64,000 bases of DNA. Source: Catenaria anguillulae PL171 (taxonomy: Eukaryota > Blastocladiomycota > Blastocladiomycetes > Blastocladiales > Catenariaceae). A program made the position numbers and the translations under genes. How positions within the stretch are numbered: the stretch's first letter is position 1; every line of letters starts with the position of its first letter. Shown piece by piece: positions 33,560-43,786 of this stretch. The notes beneath the pieces are model-generated. The model worked only from the letters and a program-made list of their open reading frames with translations. It was not told where the DNA came from and ran no database searches. The DNA lies in assembly GCA_002102555.1 (NCBI GenBank), contig MCFL01000012.1:372001-436000 (forward strand), read 5' to 3'.

Positions 33560-34903
33560 TTACCGACGACTGATGAACTTGACAAACTCACTCAAATCCA
33601 CCACATAACTCGCGACGTGCGAATCGTCCTCCATCGCGGGGCAACTCGCAAACACATCGAGTGCCTTGATAGCCAACCGAGTGGCCACATCGTCCTTGGG
33701 CACAGACACTACAAACTTATCGCCAACCTCGTGCTTGGAGCTGCTAAACACAAACCCAGACGCCGACCCGGCCGCCTGCACCTTGTACTTGTTGGCCAAA
33801 TCGAGTGCAATCACTTGCAACATGTGCTCGACCATGCCGGGGACATGTGCAACTGAGAGCGACGCTGCCTCATCAGTGTCGTGGAAGGCAAGGTGGACGT
33901 GGTGTTGGAGGTGCGCGAGCCGTGGCGACTTGTAATCGGTCACCACGGTCGTGATGCGCGCGTGACCAATCTGGTACTCGTCGCCCGCGTGCGCGTGGGC
34001 CATGCCGGGTTGCAAGCCTGGGAGCAGCGGCTGGAGCGACGGCCGGCGGCGCTTGGACTTGAGCGCGTCGTCGGCGTCGGATGACCGGCGCGCGCACGTG
34101 CCTGTGGCGCACTCGTAGCGCGGCGGCGGTGGCGGGAGACGTGAAGGGTCAACCGCGTCAAGTGCCTCGTCTTGGTCTTGGGCAGCGTCGTGTTGGCTGT
34201 CGGCCGGATGGGTTTCCGGGAGCAAGTCGTTGGTCGTGAGATCGTCGAGATTGTTGAGTGCGTCTTGGATCGAAGAGTGGGGCGAGTTGGGCAGGATCGA
34301 GGCCAAGGACCGGACTGTGGATGCCGCCGAGGACGACGGCGTGGTGTCGAATGCGTCGCCGCCGACAAGGTACGAGGATGCCATTGATTCCTCTTCTTGG
34401 GACTGGCGGTTGGTGCGGACACGAAGCGCAAGTGGGTGGCTAGGACGGCCGGCCAGCGAGTCCCACTCGTCCACGGCCAAGTTGACGGCGCGAACAGACG
34501 ATTTGAGGGTGCGAACACGACGCGTTGCTGCATCTGACAGCGAGCTCGAACCAACAGCAACAGTTGCTGGGAACTTGAGCAGGGACTTGTATGCATCCAA
34601 GAGTGCGGGCTCGGAGCGGATCTTTGCAAGCTTGGCCACCACGAAGATGGAGTTTCGAGGAGCTGGGATCGAGCGCGGCGCGAAGACTACGCCAGTACTA
34701 CCGTGGGTGCCCATACCTTGCCATTGGGCGGCGACAGCAGCAATTCGTTCGGAGCGGCGGCGTTCTTGGTCAAGGTCGACAGCGTCCACCATGGTGGCCG
34801 GCGTGACTGGTGAGGTTGAAAGATCGTTGGCGGCAGGCGCCGAGTAGGCGGGAAGGGAGACGGCAGATGGCATCTTGAAGTAGGTATAGGGGCTTTGGAT
34901 CAC
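33560..34903 (-). CDS. 447-residue orphan protein, intact single exon
   Basis: An uninterrupted frame of 447 residues, one of the few large ones here without a frame change. An alternative start, MPSAVSLPAYSAPAANDL, lies ten codons in. The N-terminal third has a helical stretch (DAVDLDQERRRSERIAAVAA) and a segment AKIRSEPALLDAYKSLLKFP. The centre is acidic and Ser/Pro-rich with PSRLPPPPPRYEC and a basic KSKRRRPS site. The C-terminal ~170 residues look folded: QIGHARITTVVTDYKSPRLA, HHVHLAFHDTDEAASLSVAH, MLQVIALDLANKYKVQAAGS, HEVGDKFVVSVPKDDVATRL. No membrane segment or catalytic motif is visible and I cannot place it in a family. Confidence 0.65.
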   Translation of the reverse strand: MIQSPYTYFKMPSAVSLPAYSAPAANDLSTSPVTPATMVDAVDLDQERRRSERIAAVAAQWQGMGTHGSTGVVFAPRSIPAPRNSIFVVAKLAKIRSEPALLDAYKSLLKFPATVAVGSSSLSDAATRRVRTLKSSVRAVNLAVDEWDSLAGRPSHPLALRVRTNRQSQEEESMASSYLVGGDAFDTTPSSSAASTVRSLASILPNSPHSSIQDALNNLDDLTTNDLLPETHPADSQHDAAQDQDEALDAVDPSRLPPPPPRYECATGTCARRSSDADDALKSKRRRPSLQPLLPGLQPGMAHAHAGDEYQIGHARITTVVTDYKSPRLAHLQHHVHLAFHDTDEAASLSVAHVPGMVEHMLQVIALDLANKYKVQAAGSASGFVFSSSKHEVGDKFVVSVPKDDVATRLAIKALDVFASCPAMEDDSHVASYVVDLSEFVKFISRR

Positions 34904-36105
34904 GGGGTGAAGTCGAGGGTTGATGATCTGATACAGGGTAACTAACTGTGGGTTGAGAGGAGGCGAGCGGGATTGATGCAGTCTTATACCATCGACATTG
35001 ACATTGACGTGGATGTCGAGGGTATCATAGTATCCATCGATACCATCTCTCCCTCATTTTCGGGTGCTCTGCCGGCAATCATCCGACCATTGGTCAAGCT
35101 GCGAAGTCAATCGAATGTGACCGATTGTTAATAGCCACATTGGCAACACCAAAAATACAAGGGCAAGGGGGCTGCGCCGCGAGGAGTGCGTGCAAACGTG
35201 CGCACATGACGTGGAAAAGAACAGGCGGCCGGGTCCATCGGGCCAACCTTCGGGAGTCCCTAGATTTACGGTCATTGTTGCTTGCTGCATGGATTGCGCT
35301 GCCTGTTTTGGATTTAGGACGCAGGAAGTGAGGGCACCGCTGAGGTGAGCCGCCGTTGGATTGCCCGGAGTGCGTCAAGTCAAGTTCATCGTTGTTGAGT
35401 GGTGCGCTGGCCACATCAAGCTTTCGGCGCGGCGTGCGAGAGAAGGTGTGAAAAAACGGGCGAAAGCCACAGCACAAACATCACTGCACATGGACTAGCC
35501 GCGCGAGACGACAGTGACTCAACCAGCTGTTCCCATCCAGATCTAGAGGCAGTCGACAGACTCAGTGAGTCAATCATGTCGATGCGTCTTGTCCAGTCGG
35601 TTGATGCACAAGCAGCAGAGCGAGCGATGAGTCTGTGGGCATGACGACAGCTGCAGAGTACTGTCTGCCGTGACGCTTCAAGCGGCTGCCCGGCACTCAA
35701 CCATGCATGTGGCCGTGGCGGAAATGTGCTCGCGGCCGAATGGCAGCACTGCCCATGGATTGATTAGGTTTTGGCTTTTGGCATTTCCTGATCAGAATGG
35801 AGCTAACGATGGAGCTAAGGGTGCAAGATGCTTGCTGCTGGCTCTCGCATGACTCCTGATCTATGTCTCTGCGAATGACAGCGACGACTTCCCGTCGTTC
35901 CAGTTGCCAGTTGTGGTCGTGATGCGTTCCTCGCCACAACCAGGTTCCCGTTCCTGATTTGCCGCATGCAAACTGGCTTGGTGACGGCGGCGATAAAAGT
36001 GCTGGTCATCCTCTGTCCAACCAAGACTTGTCCGCACATCCATATCCATGTAGTACTGTGACCCTATCCGCTCGCCAAGTCAACCAACCAAAGGCATCCA
36101 TCACT
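34904..36105. other. Intergenic, 1,202 bases
   Basis: Between divergently transcribed genes (orphan minus, LOR paralogue 3 plus). Only short overlapping frames without motifs. Two promoters expected. Confidence 0.45.
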
Positions 36106-36765
36106 ATGGGCTCTGGTCTGTCCAAGTACGAGTCATACCAGCTCACAAGCTACGCAGGCAACCCGCTCGCCATTATCGACCACGCATTTGTGCACCCCGG
36201 CCCGGACCCGCTGCAAGTGACCATTGACCCGGAAGCCAGTTTCTCGGGGCACGACTTTACCATCACCGATGCCGCCACCAACACAATCCTGTACCACGCC
36301 GAGGGCCGTGCCGTGTCCGCATCGGGCAAAATCACGCTGCTCGACCCGCAAGGGTATGCAATCTGCAACATGAAGGCCGACGCCTGGTCGTCCAACTTGG
36401 GAAAGTACACAGTGTTTCGCGGAGCGAGTTCGGGCCAGGGCGAAAACGAGGGCGTCGCCATGACGCTCAAGGCCAGGGAAAACGCAACAAATTTTGAGCT
36501 GGAGGTCAAGACGGGCACGGGCGATGTGCTGTATGTCAAGACGTCGACGACGAATCATGCCATTTATGTGTTTAGCGGGCATCCAAAGGCTGGCCGGTAT
36601 TTGGTGGCGAGGTCGGGGATCAAGTGGTCACGCAAGATGCGGGCCGAGGTGGCGCCGGGCGTGGATGCTCTGGCAGTCGTGTGCTTGTTGATCTTGGCGG
36701 ATGCAGTGAGGGAGGATATCAAGGCGAGGGAGAGGCGGAGGAGGAAGAATCATCATCACTCTTGA
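36106..36765 (+). CDS. LURP-one-related protein, paralogue 3, predicted myristoylated
   Basis: An intact 219-residue frame from the ATG at 36106. The N-terminus MGSGLSKYESYQLTSYAGNP carries Gly2/Ser6/Lys7 and the family segment ending in a PLAIIDHAFV strand. Strands continue with HDFTITDAATNTILYHAEG, KITLLDPQGYAICNMKADAW, KYTVFRGASSG, FELEVKTGTGDVLYVKTST, AIYVFSGHPKAGRYLVARSG. The barrel helix is APGVDALAVVCLLILADAV, followed by a strongly basic tail (IKARERRRRKNHHHS). Of the four copies it is closest to paralogue 4 at the N-terminus (SKYESY). The basic tail plus a myristate would favour membrane association (inference). Confidence 0.82.
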   Translation: MGSGLSKYESYQLTSYAGNPLAIIDHAFVHPGPDPLQVTIDPEASFSGHDFTITDAATNTILYHAEGRAVSASGKITLLDPQGYAICNMKADAWSSNLGKYTVFRGASSGQGENEGVAMTLKARENATNFELEVKTGTGDVLYVKTSTTNHAIYVFSGHPKAGRYLVARSGIKWSRKMRAEVAPGVDALAVVCLLILADAVREDIKARERRRRKNHHHS

Positions 36766-36885
36766 TACGTGTAGCTTCACTAGATACAACTCCGAAGTTT
36801 ATGAAAACAACAAACAAGACAGGGTGTGTTTATATGTATGTAAAAAAAATCTAAACAGGATGAAGATGCTCACCAACACCGGCCT

Positions 36886-39684
36886 TCATCTGCCCATCCT
36901 CTCCTTTGCAATCACCCCAACAAGCACCACACACGCCAAGGTCGACCCGACCGCAACTGCCTGCACCAACCCAGGCACCGTCGCGCCAATCCAATCCACG
37001 ACCCTCTCTCTCCACGGCGCCCTGGGCACGGGAATCGTCCGCCACCCCAAATCCTTTTCCAACCTGGCCAACTTGCCCCTGGTCGTTGGCGGATACCGCG
37101 CACGGTCGTCCTTTCGCCTCGCCAACGCATTGCGCGGGGCAAACACTTGAGGCTGCGCAATCGAAAACAAATCAAACAATGCCCTGGCCGCCGGCGCGCC
37201 CGCCGCCAACGTCCTGGCCACATGTTCGTTGACGCGAAACGGACTCAAAGTGTTGTTAATCACGACGCACCGCGCAAACTGTGGGGCAAACTTGTCGCGC
37301 TTGCGCGTGAAATGATACAACACGCCAAACGGCTGGCGCACGCGCACAAACGCCAGCATTTCGCGCTTACTCAGCGCCAGTACGGGCAAGATGGGCCCCT
37401 GGCCCGGCTCGGTGAGCAGCGGCGACCCAGAGTCGCACACGACCACGGTCGGATGGACCACGAGCGAGTCGTCGTACCATCGGCCACCAGCGACCACGCC
37501 GCCGCGGGGTGGACGGTGTGGTTTGCGGACGCGCGGCGTGGGTCGCGACGCGTCGTGGGCGGGCGCCGGCGCGTGCGTGTGCGTGTGCGCGTGTGCAAGG
37601 TGGGCGCTGAGCAATGGCGAATGGAATGCCGTGTCGTCATCCATGTCGGGATCACCCAGGTCATGGGCGCCATTGAGATCGTCATCCGCAACCGCCGTGG
37701 CGACCGTCATGGACGATTCGCCGGCGCCGTCCACCTCGAGCCGTGAGTGCGCAACCAAGTCCGTATGCTCAATCAAGAGCGCCTTGACCTGATCGAGGAC
37801 CAGTGGGTCGGGCAGCCGCGAGTACTCGTCCTTGAAGAAGGGGTTGGTCACAAACATGTCGTCAATGGCCTTGCACAGCTCCTCGACCATCCTGGCTTTG
37901 AGCTTGGGCAGCGTGATCACATACGACGGCTTGTACGGCCACATGCCCGCCGATGTGAATGCCGCCTCCACAATGCGCTTGGCAGCCAACGGAACAATGT
38001 CTGGATCGTCGACGATGCAGGGGGATTTCAGCACGGGATCGTGTTTGGAGGCAATACCCATACTACCTGCCTTGAGGCACGGTTCCGGGTTCCAAATGTC
38101 GGCACTCCACACGAAATCCACGAGTGGGGATACGTAAAAGATCGAATCTTGATGCCGTGCCATTGTCGTCGAGCGTCAGCGGCAGCAACTGGCGCAGCAA
38201 GGCATGCAGGGCGGGCGAGCGTGGGTTTGGGCACAGCAAGACGGCGTTGCCTGCGGCAAGTGCGGCGGCCAGCGGACAAGTGCGTGCATGAGTGGGTATT
38301 CGCAGGACGAAAGCACTTGTACAATACCGCGCGGGGCCGCGAGGGTGGCGATTGTTGGCGAGTAGACTGATAGGTACAACAGGTCAAGAGGTGGGGTGAG
38401 AGTTGAGTTGTCCATACACGCCATAAGAAAAAAAAAAAAAAGGGGCGTACAGAATCCAGTTTCGAGATGCTGCTTACCAACCCACTGGTCCATTTCGTCC
38501 ATCATCATGGCCACTTGGGTCTCTGCCGTTTTGATCTCAAACAAGGCCTCGCGCGAACAATGGCCATCGAGAATCAGGGCCTCCATCCAGCGATCGCGAT
38601 GAATGCTAATGGCATGACCAACTGCCCGAACTTGCGACTTGCGCCATGCCAGCGAGCCAATACGGCCTTCGACGTATGCGGCCTTCAACACTTGTGCGGC
38701 CTCTTGCGCGGCGGCCTCGTCGAGCGTCGGGCCAGCGTTGGCAATGGTGGCCGAGGCAGGGAGATTGTGTGCGGCGCCGCCACCCCCGCCAGAAAAGAAC
38801 GAGTCCCGGACCACGTGAGGGTTATTGGTATCGTCGTCGTCGTCCGAGACAATGAGCGGCGAGGCGCCAATGTAGTGCATGTGCGAGCGATGGTGCGAGG
38901 CGGTCGAGTGGACAGAATGGGCCGATCCGAGACCTGGGGTCACGGTGCGATGCTGCTGCTTGCCACCGGATTGAGGCGTGGGCAAGCCCGAATGGGTGGG
39001 CAATGGAGGTGCGTGGGCGTGACTTTGGCCGTGGACATGGCTATTTGGCGGGCGGGGCGTGGGCGTGGGTGTATTGCGGACGAGCGAGTTGTTGTCGTCA
39101 TGTTGGTTGTCGTTGTCGTCATTGGTAGTGAAAGTCAAGGTATCGGGTGCCAGAGGAGGCAGGTAATCCAAATCGATTTCACTGGAAGCGGCAGACGACG
39201 ATATGCCGCCGCTGCTGGAGGCGGCCGGGGGCGGGTAGGACCGCGGATTGAGGCCCATGACGAGCGGCAGGTCGGCCGAGTCGAGGACGTCGTCGTTGTT
39301 GAAGTGAAAGTCGGGCATCAAGAGCGAGGCACGGCGGGGCGGCGGGAGGTGGTCGATGGGGAAGTCGGCAAAGGAATCGACAAGGGTGGCCGATGAGGAG
39401 AATGGCGAGGCCGAGGGAGGGGCAGACGTCGAGTTGTGGTTGGTGCTGGTGGAGGCCGGGCGCAGCCGAGGAATGTCTGCCGGTTTCGAGTGGGCGGTGG
39501 GGGGTAGTGCAGGTGCCCAGGTAGTCGAAGAAGGCGGCGACTGGGACCGATACCGTGAAGCCTTGGTCGTTGTCTGGCGGGATGAGGGGGAGGGCTGCTG
39601 AGCGGCCGACAACATGCTCGCAAATGGACGGGACGGGACGGGATGGAATGGAATGGAAAGATTCAAGAGTGGAGAATCAGTCAA
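36886..39684 (-). CDS. ALDH3-like aldehyde dehydrogenase pseudoenzyme with long disordered N-terminus and C-terminal TM segment
   Basis: Exons 39684-38478 and 38366-36886 join (GTAAGC..ATCAG) as QWVVYSPTIATLAAPRG. The first ~310 residues are Ser/Pro/His-rich with Asp and Gly runs. The ALDH domain then follows: VLKAAYVEGRIGSLAWRKSQ; IVQVLSSCEYPLMHALV; LAAALAAGNAVLLCPN; KSPCIVDDPDIVPLAAKRI; GPILPVLALSKREMLAFVRV; CVVINNTLSPFRVNEHVA. The catalytic Cys segment, GQxC.AP.Y in ALDH3, reads SAGMWPYKPSYV with no Cys. The segment holding the general-base Glu reads SKHDPVLKSP with no Glu. A terminal hydrophobic helix (VGSTLACVVLVGVIA) resembles the fatty-aldehyde dehydrogenase tail anchor. Two frame changes (about 38272 and 38165) interrupt conserved sequence. 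The fold is clear, and dehydrogenase activity is unlikely. Confidence 0.78.
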
Positions 39685-39929
39685 ATCAATTGCATCGAGT
39701 GATGAGTTGCATTATTCATACAGTCCATGACAATTTAAGCTATAAAGAAATGTATAGAAATGTGTATAGCAACTATTTGTTTGAGGTTGCAGAGTCACAT
39801 ATTGTTAACATTGCCGCCACGCCACTGAGGATAACCCGCCAAATCGTCAAGTGCCCACATGTCTCGCGTTGGTTGGGTGGTGCCATGCCACCGTACCGGT
39901 GCCCAGATCGTAACGAGACTCAAGTTGGA

Positions 39930-40345
39930 TCAGCCAAACAGACTGCACTTCTTGAAGGCATCGCCCACCTCACTGCGCCGGTATGGCCGCGTCGCCAGCG
40001 CCGTCAACACATTCTCTGGCTGCTCCCGCCACACCACATGGTCCAACCCGCGCTCGTCCAGTCTGGCGGCGAGTGCTTGCAGCTGCGACTCGTTTTTGAG
40101 CTGGTAAACAACCTTGGTCATGCTGGCCAAGTTGGCGGGCGCAGTGTAGGCGAGCGTGCTTGGGTGGTCCTTGAAAGTCCACAGCGCACTAGTGGCTGCA
40201 TGGGCCCCCTGGGCAATCACGCTGCCAGTGGCCACGAGTTGGGCGGTTTGAGCAGGTCGCGCCGGACCACGATGAACATGGTGAGTGGCTCCACAATGGG
40301 AAGGACTGCTGCTGTAGCTGCTGTCGCTGCTGTCGGGGAAGCCAT
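39930..40345 (-). CDS. PTRHD1: PTRHD1-type peptidyl-tRNA hydrolase 2 family protein
   Basis: A Pth2-fold protein of about 138 residues. The family body is clear: GSVIAQGAHAATSALWTFKD, ASMTKVVYQLKNESQLQALA, GLDHVVWREQPENVLTALAT, then RPYRRSEVGDAFKKCSLFG. The REQPEN and RPY signatures fit PTRHD1 rather than the classical Pth2. The N-terminus lies in the adjacent frame: the ATG at 40345 gives MASPTAATAATAAVLPIVEP, then MFIVVRRDLLKPPNSWPL. One missing base near 40225 would connect these (CTGGC read as CTGGGC gives WPLGSVIAQ). I therefore reject the alternative start at 40475 on the same frame as the C-terminus, which adds unrelated hydrophobic sequence. The role is likely cytosolic hydrolysis of peptidyl-tRNA or N-terminal protein quality control. 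Confidence 0.82.
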
Positions 40346-40685
40346 GGTGAATCAGAGGAAGGAACGCCAGATTTACAATTAAAAGTATCACACAAATACA
40401 TAGTCCCCCATCGTCTACAGCCCGTCTCCACAGACACACGCCACTCAGAAGGCAGACGGATCGACGGCCTTTCATGCCTTTTCCAACTACGCCGATCGCT
40501 CCACATTCCTTTCTTTGAATGGTCGCATCTACATATTACGTCGGATGGCAACCAGCCACGTTGAATCTTCCATGCAAAAAGCAAAATTCACCCCGGGCAT
40601 TCCAGTCCTGATCTCGTGATTGATCGCCTTCCTCCCTTTACCGATTCGATTCACCGTCAGCCCTGGCCTGCATCTGCAATCTGCC
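40346..40685. promoter_or_regulatory. Divergent promoter region of PTRHD1 and NCBP1
   Basis: 340 bases between two outward-facing starts. No motif recognised with confidence. Confidence 0.3.
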
Positions 40686-43576
40686 ATGTCCACATCTTCC
40701 TATCAACAGCCGTTCGGTCAGTCACTCCTTCTACTTTCTCCTGCATTCAGCACTTTCTCTTCTCAATCTCCTCAATCACTCGCTGGCTCACTCTGATCCC
40801 TCCCGAAAAGTAACAGACTCCCGCCCAAAGTTCCAGCGCCGCCCCGGCGGCCAAGGACCCAACGGCTCGCTCGGGTACGCCCGTGCCCACCGCCAAGCAC
40901 TTGACCCGCTCGTGGAAGAGGCCGCAAACTCGCCTCGCTCATCACCGTTGCCGGCGACAAACCCAACAGGCCCTCAACCTCATCAAGGACCTTGCCCTCG
41001 TCATTGTCCGCGACTGGCACCGCCTCTCCGAGACCATCATCACCACCTTTGTCGGGTGCTGTGCCGAGTTTGCCCACAAGCCCCATGTGTACGCTTGCCT
41101 GCTGAGTTCGGTCGCCGTGCACGACCGCACGTGGCCGTGGCGCTGGTAGATGCACTTAAAGTCCACTACGAGGCCGCCCTGCAAGCCGATCGCGTCGCAC
41201 ACTTGCGGTCCATGGCTCGCGTCATGGGCATGGCGGCCGATTTGGGTGTGCTTGCTCCGGCATCGCTCGTTGACTCGCTGCTGCTGCCGCTCGCGTCACT
41301 CTTGTCCGACGGCACGCTCGACAACCGTCGGGACGTGTACGTGACGGTGATCACGGCCGCCGTCATGTTTGCGCCCACGGCACTTGCTCCATACCGTGCC
41401 GTGCTCCTTGGGCCCGTGGTCGCTTACGCTCAGCAACGTGCCGCAGACCCGACCGCGTGGCTGTGCTGCACGCCGTGCGCCCGCTCGACCCGGCCGTGGC
41501 ACTTCAAGACACTATCGACCAGCAAGATTGGCTTGTCGATTATGTGACGAGCGTCGTCAACTTGTTTCCACTCGATGGCCTGGTGCCCGCCACGCCCGTC
41601 CGCTTGCCGCCTGGATCCGCGACTTTGCCTATCCGCCGCCTTCTTCGTCCACCACATCCTCGGGACCTACCGCCGAAACGGCGCCGCGCCACGACCCCTT
41701 GCCGCTCCCACAACTCGACTTGGCGTCCGTCGCACCCACTCGTGCGCTCTCGCACTTTGACGCGCCGCCCTTGACGTCGTTCCGGATCCTCCCCGACACC
41801 ATGACCACTTGCCCGGATTCCCCGCCAACCACACCTACACCACGACCGAATTCATCCCGGCCGTCCCGCACTCTGGGTCCATTGAGCGACTCGTGTGCAC
41901 CGACATGGTCAACGACTTGCTCATCAACATCCAATTCAACCACAAGGCCGGCGTCCGCACACTGCTCGACCTCAAGCTCATGTTTGCCGCGGGCACCTTT
42001 GTGCTCGACGCAGACGAGGCCCTAGTTGTGGGCGACAACCAAGGCGTGCACCCGACGCGCCCAGAGTTCCAGTACGAGCAACTGGTCATGGAGCTTGTGC
42101 TCACGAGCTTGATCCGGTTGCCTGCCCCGCAAGCACGGCCCGTGTTTTACACGGACGTGATCATGGGCCTGTGCCGCGTGACACCCAAGCCGGCGGCACA
42201 AGCCTCGGCAAGTGCTTGCACGCGCTGTTTGGCCGGCTCGAGCACACCGATGTGGATTGCCTTGTGCGGCTGGTTGACTTGTTTTCGCATCACGTTAGCA
42301 ACTTTTCGTTCGGGTGGCGGTGGCCAGAGTGGGCGTTTGTGCTGCGCGATTCGCCGTTTGCCGTCCAGTTGGTCGCCGACCAAGGCGGTGATGCACATGT
42401 TTTGGGTAAGCGCCGCGGGTTTTTGCACGCGGTCCTCGAGCGCATCACGCGCTTGGCCTATTTCGGGCGCATCAAGCAAGTGTTGCCGGCCGAGTATCAC
42501 GCAACCTACAACAAGATGGAACCGCAAGTGCTGGGCGAGTACGCGACGCCAGAGTTGGCAGACATGGCTGCCGCCTTCACACCTTGTTGCAGTCGCGTGC
42601 GGCGCACGACCAAGTCATGGCATTGGCCACCACCCAGCTCGGCGGCATGACGGACGCAGGCATGGATCCGTCAACGGCCATTCCGCTTGTTCGTCGCGCG
42701 TTTGTCACGGCGCTGCTCACGTATGGCGAGACCATGAGTCACAAGGTCAATGTGCTTGAACGCTATGTGCCCGTGCTCAAGGACCTGGCACCCGCACAAG
42801 ATGCAAGTGCAAGGGTCGATTTGGTCGATGTGGTACACCGCGTGTTTCGCCGAAACAGGCAGTGCTTGTTGATTATCCTCGACAAGTTGTTGCAGCACAG
42901 GCTGGTGGTGCCCGAGCAGGGCATGCAGTGGTTGGCACAGGCCGGGCAAGTTTACGAGGAGCGCCGCGCCAGAGCAGAGGCACGCAGAGTGGAGCGTGCG
43001 AAAAAGGCTGTCAGCGAGGACATGGATGTTGTGCCTGCGCAAGGCGCCGACGCCGACGTCGACGCCCAGGCGGCGCCGGTGGATGGTGAAGGCACGGCAG
43101 CCGCGGCGGATTTCGACGAGGACGAGGATTTCGATGAGGACGAGCTGAGTCCCTTGTTTGTGCTCGAGATTCTGTGCCTGTTTGTGAAAAAGGCGCTGTA
43201 CCGTGTGGATGCGCTCGAGGAAAAGGTGGCACAGGTGACGGGAATGACGGATGCTGACGGCGCGCCCAGTGCCATTCCCGAGGCACAAGTGGCCATTTTG
43301 CAGACAAACCTCGAAAAGGCCCAATGCGAAAAGAACGATTTGTTTGTGCGCATGGTCGAGTACTTGCTGGCACGGGCTATGGCCGAGGGGAATGGTCCGA
43401 GGACCCAGTATTCGAGCTGGCCGTTGGGGTCCTTGTTGACGCTCTTGCGCATGTACGTTGCCGACATTCCGCCCCAGGTCAGGGAGCAAGTCGTCGAGTT
43501 GGTCAGGGGCCAGCCCGACGAGGTCGTCAGCGACACCATGAAGGCAACGTTCGTTGCTGTGTTTGCGCTTGAGTAG
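40686..43576 (+). CDS. NCBP1: Nuclear cap-binding protein subunit 1 (CBP80)
   Basis: Large subunit of the nuclear cap-binding complex, a three-MIF4G-domain helical repeat protein that binds CBP20 and m7G-capped RNA. Exon 1 (40686-40716) is spliced (GTCAGT..AACAG) to 40817. Family landmarks in order: QQALNLIKDLALVIVRDWHR, VYACLLSSVAVHDRT, VDALKVHYEAALQADRVAHL, NRRDVYVTVITAAVMFAP, IERLVCTDMVNDLLINIQFN, the hallmark VDLFSHHVSNFSFGWRWPEW, VLERITRLAYFGRIKQVLP, RRNRQCLLIILDKLLQHRLV, VLEILCLFVKKALYRVD and QTNLEKAQCEKNDLFVRMVE. An acidic Asp/Glu insertion lies around 43045-43145. Frames change by one base near 40930 (AAA), 40962 (CCC), 41133, and between about 41440 and 41850. The rest is open. Confidence 0.88.
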
Positions 43577-43786
43577 CCTGCGTGATCGGCTTTTTTTTTT
43601 CCCCTTGCTTTTTGTTATAATTCTTTTGTTTTTCGTGTTTGTGCATTTTGAATCCGAAAAGTCGCAGCTCCCAGTCCTCCGTGTTGTACCCCCCGCAAAA
43701 GTCTCAGCTAATGATTCCTATTAATTTATAACAAGTACACGTTTGTCATGTAATACAAAAAAGCGATTGTGTTGTTGCCTTGGACA

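Noticed and set aside
39930-40475. Longer PTRHD1 frame starting at 40475 with a hydrophobic leader
   Set aside because: The adjacent frame from 40345 encodes the expected RRDLLKP..SWPL start of the domain. The leader is an out-of-frame artefact.
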